Assembly: GCF_047663525.1 (NCBI RefSeq)
Contig: NC_092600.1
Coordinates: 5,514,001 to 5,578,000, forward strand
Direction of reading: 5' to 3'
Length of the DNA stretch: 64,000 nt
DNA from: Anas platyrhynchos
Lineage: Eukaryota > Chordata > Aves > Anseriformes > Anatidae
Part shown: piece by piece, positions 61,447 through 64,000 of the stretch
Numbering within the stretch: the first letter of the stretch is position 1
Layout of the letters: each line of letters begins with the position of its first letter
The notes under the pieces: generated by a model
Told to the model about the DNA's origin: nothing
Database searches by the model: none
What the model saw: only the letters and a program-made list of their open reading frames with translations
Made by a program: the position numbers and the translations under genes

Positions 61447-64000
61447 CTACAAGAGGTAGAACAAAACCTTGTTAGGAACACACACGGACAATGTAAGAAC
61501 CGAGCAAAGCATCCTCATGCACGGGTTCTGACCACAAACACAGCACGTGTGGCCAGCAAGGCCGCCCTCTTCATGCAAACCAGCAACAGGAGCATGGGAC
61601 AGTTCGCAAAGGAGAGCTTGGGAGAGATCCCAGCCTGCACGGCCTCGCCCTCCCATGCAGGAAGAGGCACCTGGAAAATAAGCATTTATTTGGTACTGCC
61701 AGACACTGAGCTGAAAGAGGCTCTGGTGGCAGGGCCAGCCCTGCTGCCCACTCCTGTCACGTCCCAGCTCAGAGCGAGGAGCAGTGGCCACAAAAGCCCT
61801 GGATGATGCCAAATATCTTCCTCAGGAGTTACCAGTTTAAACACAAACGTTACATCCACCATGTCCCTCTGAGGGCCTGGCCATGGGGTTGTGGCCCCAC
61901 AACTTCAACCTGTGAGGTGCACCCCAACGTCAGCCCACTTCACCTTCGGCCTTCGGCCTTTGTGCCGTACAGTTACCATTTTGGATCCCCCCCGAAATCC
62001 TCAGGTGCTGCAGGGATTTGCCTCCCTCCACACCCTGCCAGTTCCAAGTGCTGCTTTCCATATGCATGAACCCCACTGCAAATGGCGCTCCCAGATAAAA
62101 CAGGTCAAGTCAGAGCAAGGCCGGGGCAGGCCCGAGTTTCGCACCGCGCCTCGGTGCTCGTTTACGGCCTCATGAAGCAGGTTTTCCTCCAGAAAACCAG
62201 AAACCTTTGGTAGGTGCCCCGTGTCCTACACTGTGCAAGGCAGAAATCTCGGCAGAGGCACCCACGTGTTTCCTCACACAGAACCCAAGAAGCCCCAACC
62301 CCCTCCAGATGTAGCTTGCGAGGAGCCCAGCCCCGCTGGCGTACACCAGGTTTTCTCTGGAAGCATCTATCAGATCAGGCCCTCGGCCAAAACATTTCAT
62401 TACCTGGTTTCTCGATCCCAGCTGGGATTAACTGGGAGCAAGGCTGCTTAGATAACAATACACCAGGCATCCACGCCAGCCAAATTTGAGGCAACTGAAA
62501 AGCTTCCAAGTTCATCAAGAAGGCACTGAGCAAACTAAGGTGCCTCCAGCTTCAGGCACCAGTGGAGCAAGAAGCTTAGGGGATTGCATCTTTAGTCTTG
62601 ATGGAATTTAGGTGCTTAAATCCTTTCTTTGTCAAATTTTGGGACCAGCCCATGCTGTTCTAAAACAAAGAGCTTACAGAAGGTACAAGGGAAGAATTCA
62701 GCTGCTACCGTCCTTGACAGCTTTTCCTCCTTCCCTGCTCACCCAAAAGAGAGTCTCAGAAAAGAAAAAAAGTCATTTTTAGGATTAAAAAACCAAACAG
62801 CTAGAGTAGTAATCACATGTGCAACATGTCTACTGCCAATTTCCTAGCCACGCTCCAAACCTCTGCCTTCTACCCCTAAAAGCTACCGCAGAGATTCATT
62901 CTGCCATTCTCACTGAGAATTGGAAGCTCTCAAAGGTAATTAATTAATTTTTGATCTTACAATTAACTGAAACAAGCGGTTTCATTGTATAGGAGCACAT
63001 ATGCAGGCATTTGGAGGAAGCATATTATCTTGGCACGTACTTTGCAGAAGTGGTCAGTAGCATATCACGAACACCCGCCTAAATTTGAATCCTGTCCCAG
63101 ACTTAAAGGTTTCTAGAACTGGACAGTGCTTAATTGAAAAAAAAAAAATATTTTTTTGAACATTGACTTGGGACCATGACCTTCAGATGGTATCAGTCTA
63201 CCTTCAAACAACAACAGCAACAACAAAAAACCACAAAACAAACAAAAAAACCCACCCTATTTTGGAATTGTAGCGGATAAAACTGATTTCAAAATTCTTC
63301 TGCACTGTGTTATGGGTCAGGATCATTTTATTTGTGATGAGTGAGTCTCAGCTCGCTGTTGAAATAAACCATGAGTATTGCATGTTTTATCTCCCTTTTC
63401 TCCACCCGCTGAAATGTTACACACCGCACAGCCAATGCTGAAACAAAACAAAGGGGATTCTAAAAGCTCGGTGCTGCTTTTGTTTTTATTACATGAGATT
63501 CAAACAAGGGCTTAGGAAGCAGACAGCCGAGGCAGTCATTTCCTCTGTGTGTGGGGAGACTTCCACTCTAACTGATTCGAGGGAGAGATTTAATCAACAG
63601 GCAGACAGGTCATCTGACATCCAACTTTTTAAATTAATCTGAAAAAAGGCACTGTATATCCAACACCTCCAAAATTCTTTAGTGTGATGTCTTCTGGCCT
63701 CTTGGCAAAAGAAAGTTAGCCCCCCCACTTCCAGGGAGGCTGCATGGTTTCGTGCAGATACAGACTGCTTTGCTTTCATACCACCTTCAGGACACATCAC
63801 TCATCCTTTTTCTTAATGTTACGACCGTCTCACCCCCTTTATTTTGAAAGCACCTGAATCATGTATTTTTTTTCCAGAGAAAGTAGCCTTATTACTACTT
63901 TCACAAGGATTATGAACATACTAGACAACATTTCTAAACATGTTTTTTTTAAAACAAAACAAAAAAAAACGTCAGCATGCAACCTACCTACTTTCTCTCA
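61447..64000 (-). other. Non-coding, read as intron upstream of the terminal exon
   Basis: No further exon was recognised. The AT-rich block around 62930-63420 contains simple A/C-rich sequence (near 63208-63254) and the rest is unremarkable. The next exon of the minus-strand gene should lie beyond the right edge. Confidence 0.4.

Noticed and set aside
61447-64000. RNF130 RING or upstream exons
   Set aside because: No sequence encoding the RING (HCAVCIE...CPMCK) or the following linker was seen on the minus strand.

Overview
This is vertebrate nuclear DNA, most likely from a bird. The genes have many small exons with GT/AG splice sites, CpG-island promoters and AATAAA poly(A) signals. The recognisable interspersed repeats are CR1 LINEs with avian-type 3' tails. 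I did not recognise any retroviral or other virus-like element. The species cannot be read from the sequence. The gene order matches the human 5q35.3 segment MGAT4B - SQSTM1 - MRNIP - TBC1D9B - (RNF130).

Layout. 1-16471: no coding exon found. It is bounded on the right by MGAT4B exon 1 (minus strand), so it is read as MGAT4B intron 1, with the rest of that gene left of the window. It holds AT-rich stretches resembling conserved non-coding DNA and an old CR1. 16400-17150: MGAT4B CpG promoter with an abrupt G/C strand switch. 17150-22259: intergenic, between the divergent MGAT4B and SQSTM1 promoters, with NRF2-type antioxidant response elements and a CR1 tail pair. 22260-26397: SQSTM1 (p62), plus strand, 8 coding exons, 453 codons. 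27180-30642: MRNIP, minus strand, 7 coding exons, 367 codons, convergent with SQSTM1. 32978-53386: TBC1D9B, minus strand, 22 coding exons, 1254 codons, in the same orientation as MRNIP with about 0.5 kb between them. 54950-64000: apparently the 3' part of another minus-strand gene. A terminal coding exon is visible at 61337-61446 and a strong poly(A) signal at 54968. Synteny points to RNF130, but I could not confirm it from protein sequence.

All exon chains were derived by hand. The reading frame stays open and in phase across every junction of the three complete genes. Coding coordinates are therefore firm, except TBC1D9B exon 7's 3' end and the MRNIP start choice.

Function. SQSTM1 is the selective-autophagy receptor and KEAP1/NRF2 regulator. 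MRNIP is a DNA-damage factor that binds MRE11-RAD50-NBS1. TBC1D9B is a RAB11-directed GTPase-activating protein. MGAT4B is a Golgi N-glycan branching enzyme. They share a neighbourhood, not a pathway. The most notable signals are regulatory: ARE pairs upstream of and inside SQSTM1, and helically phased GC/CACCC-box arrays at the SQSTM1 and MRNIP promoters.
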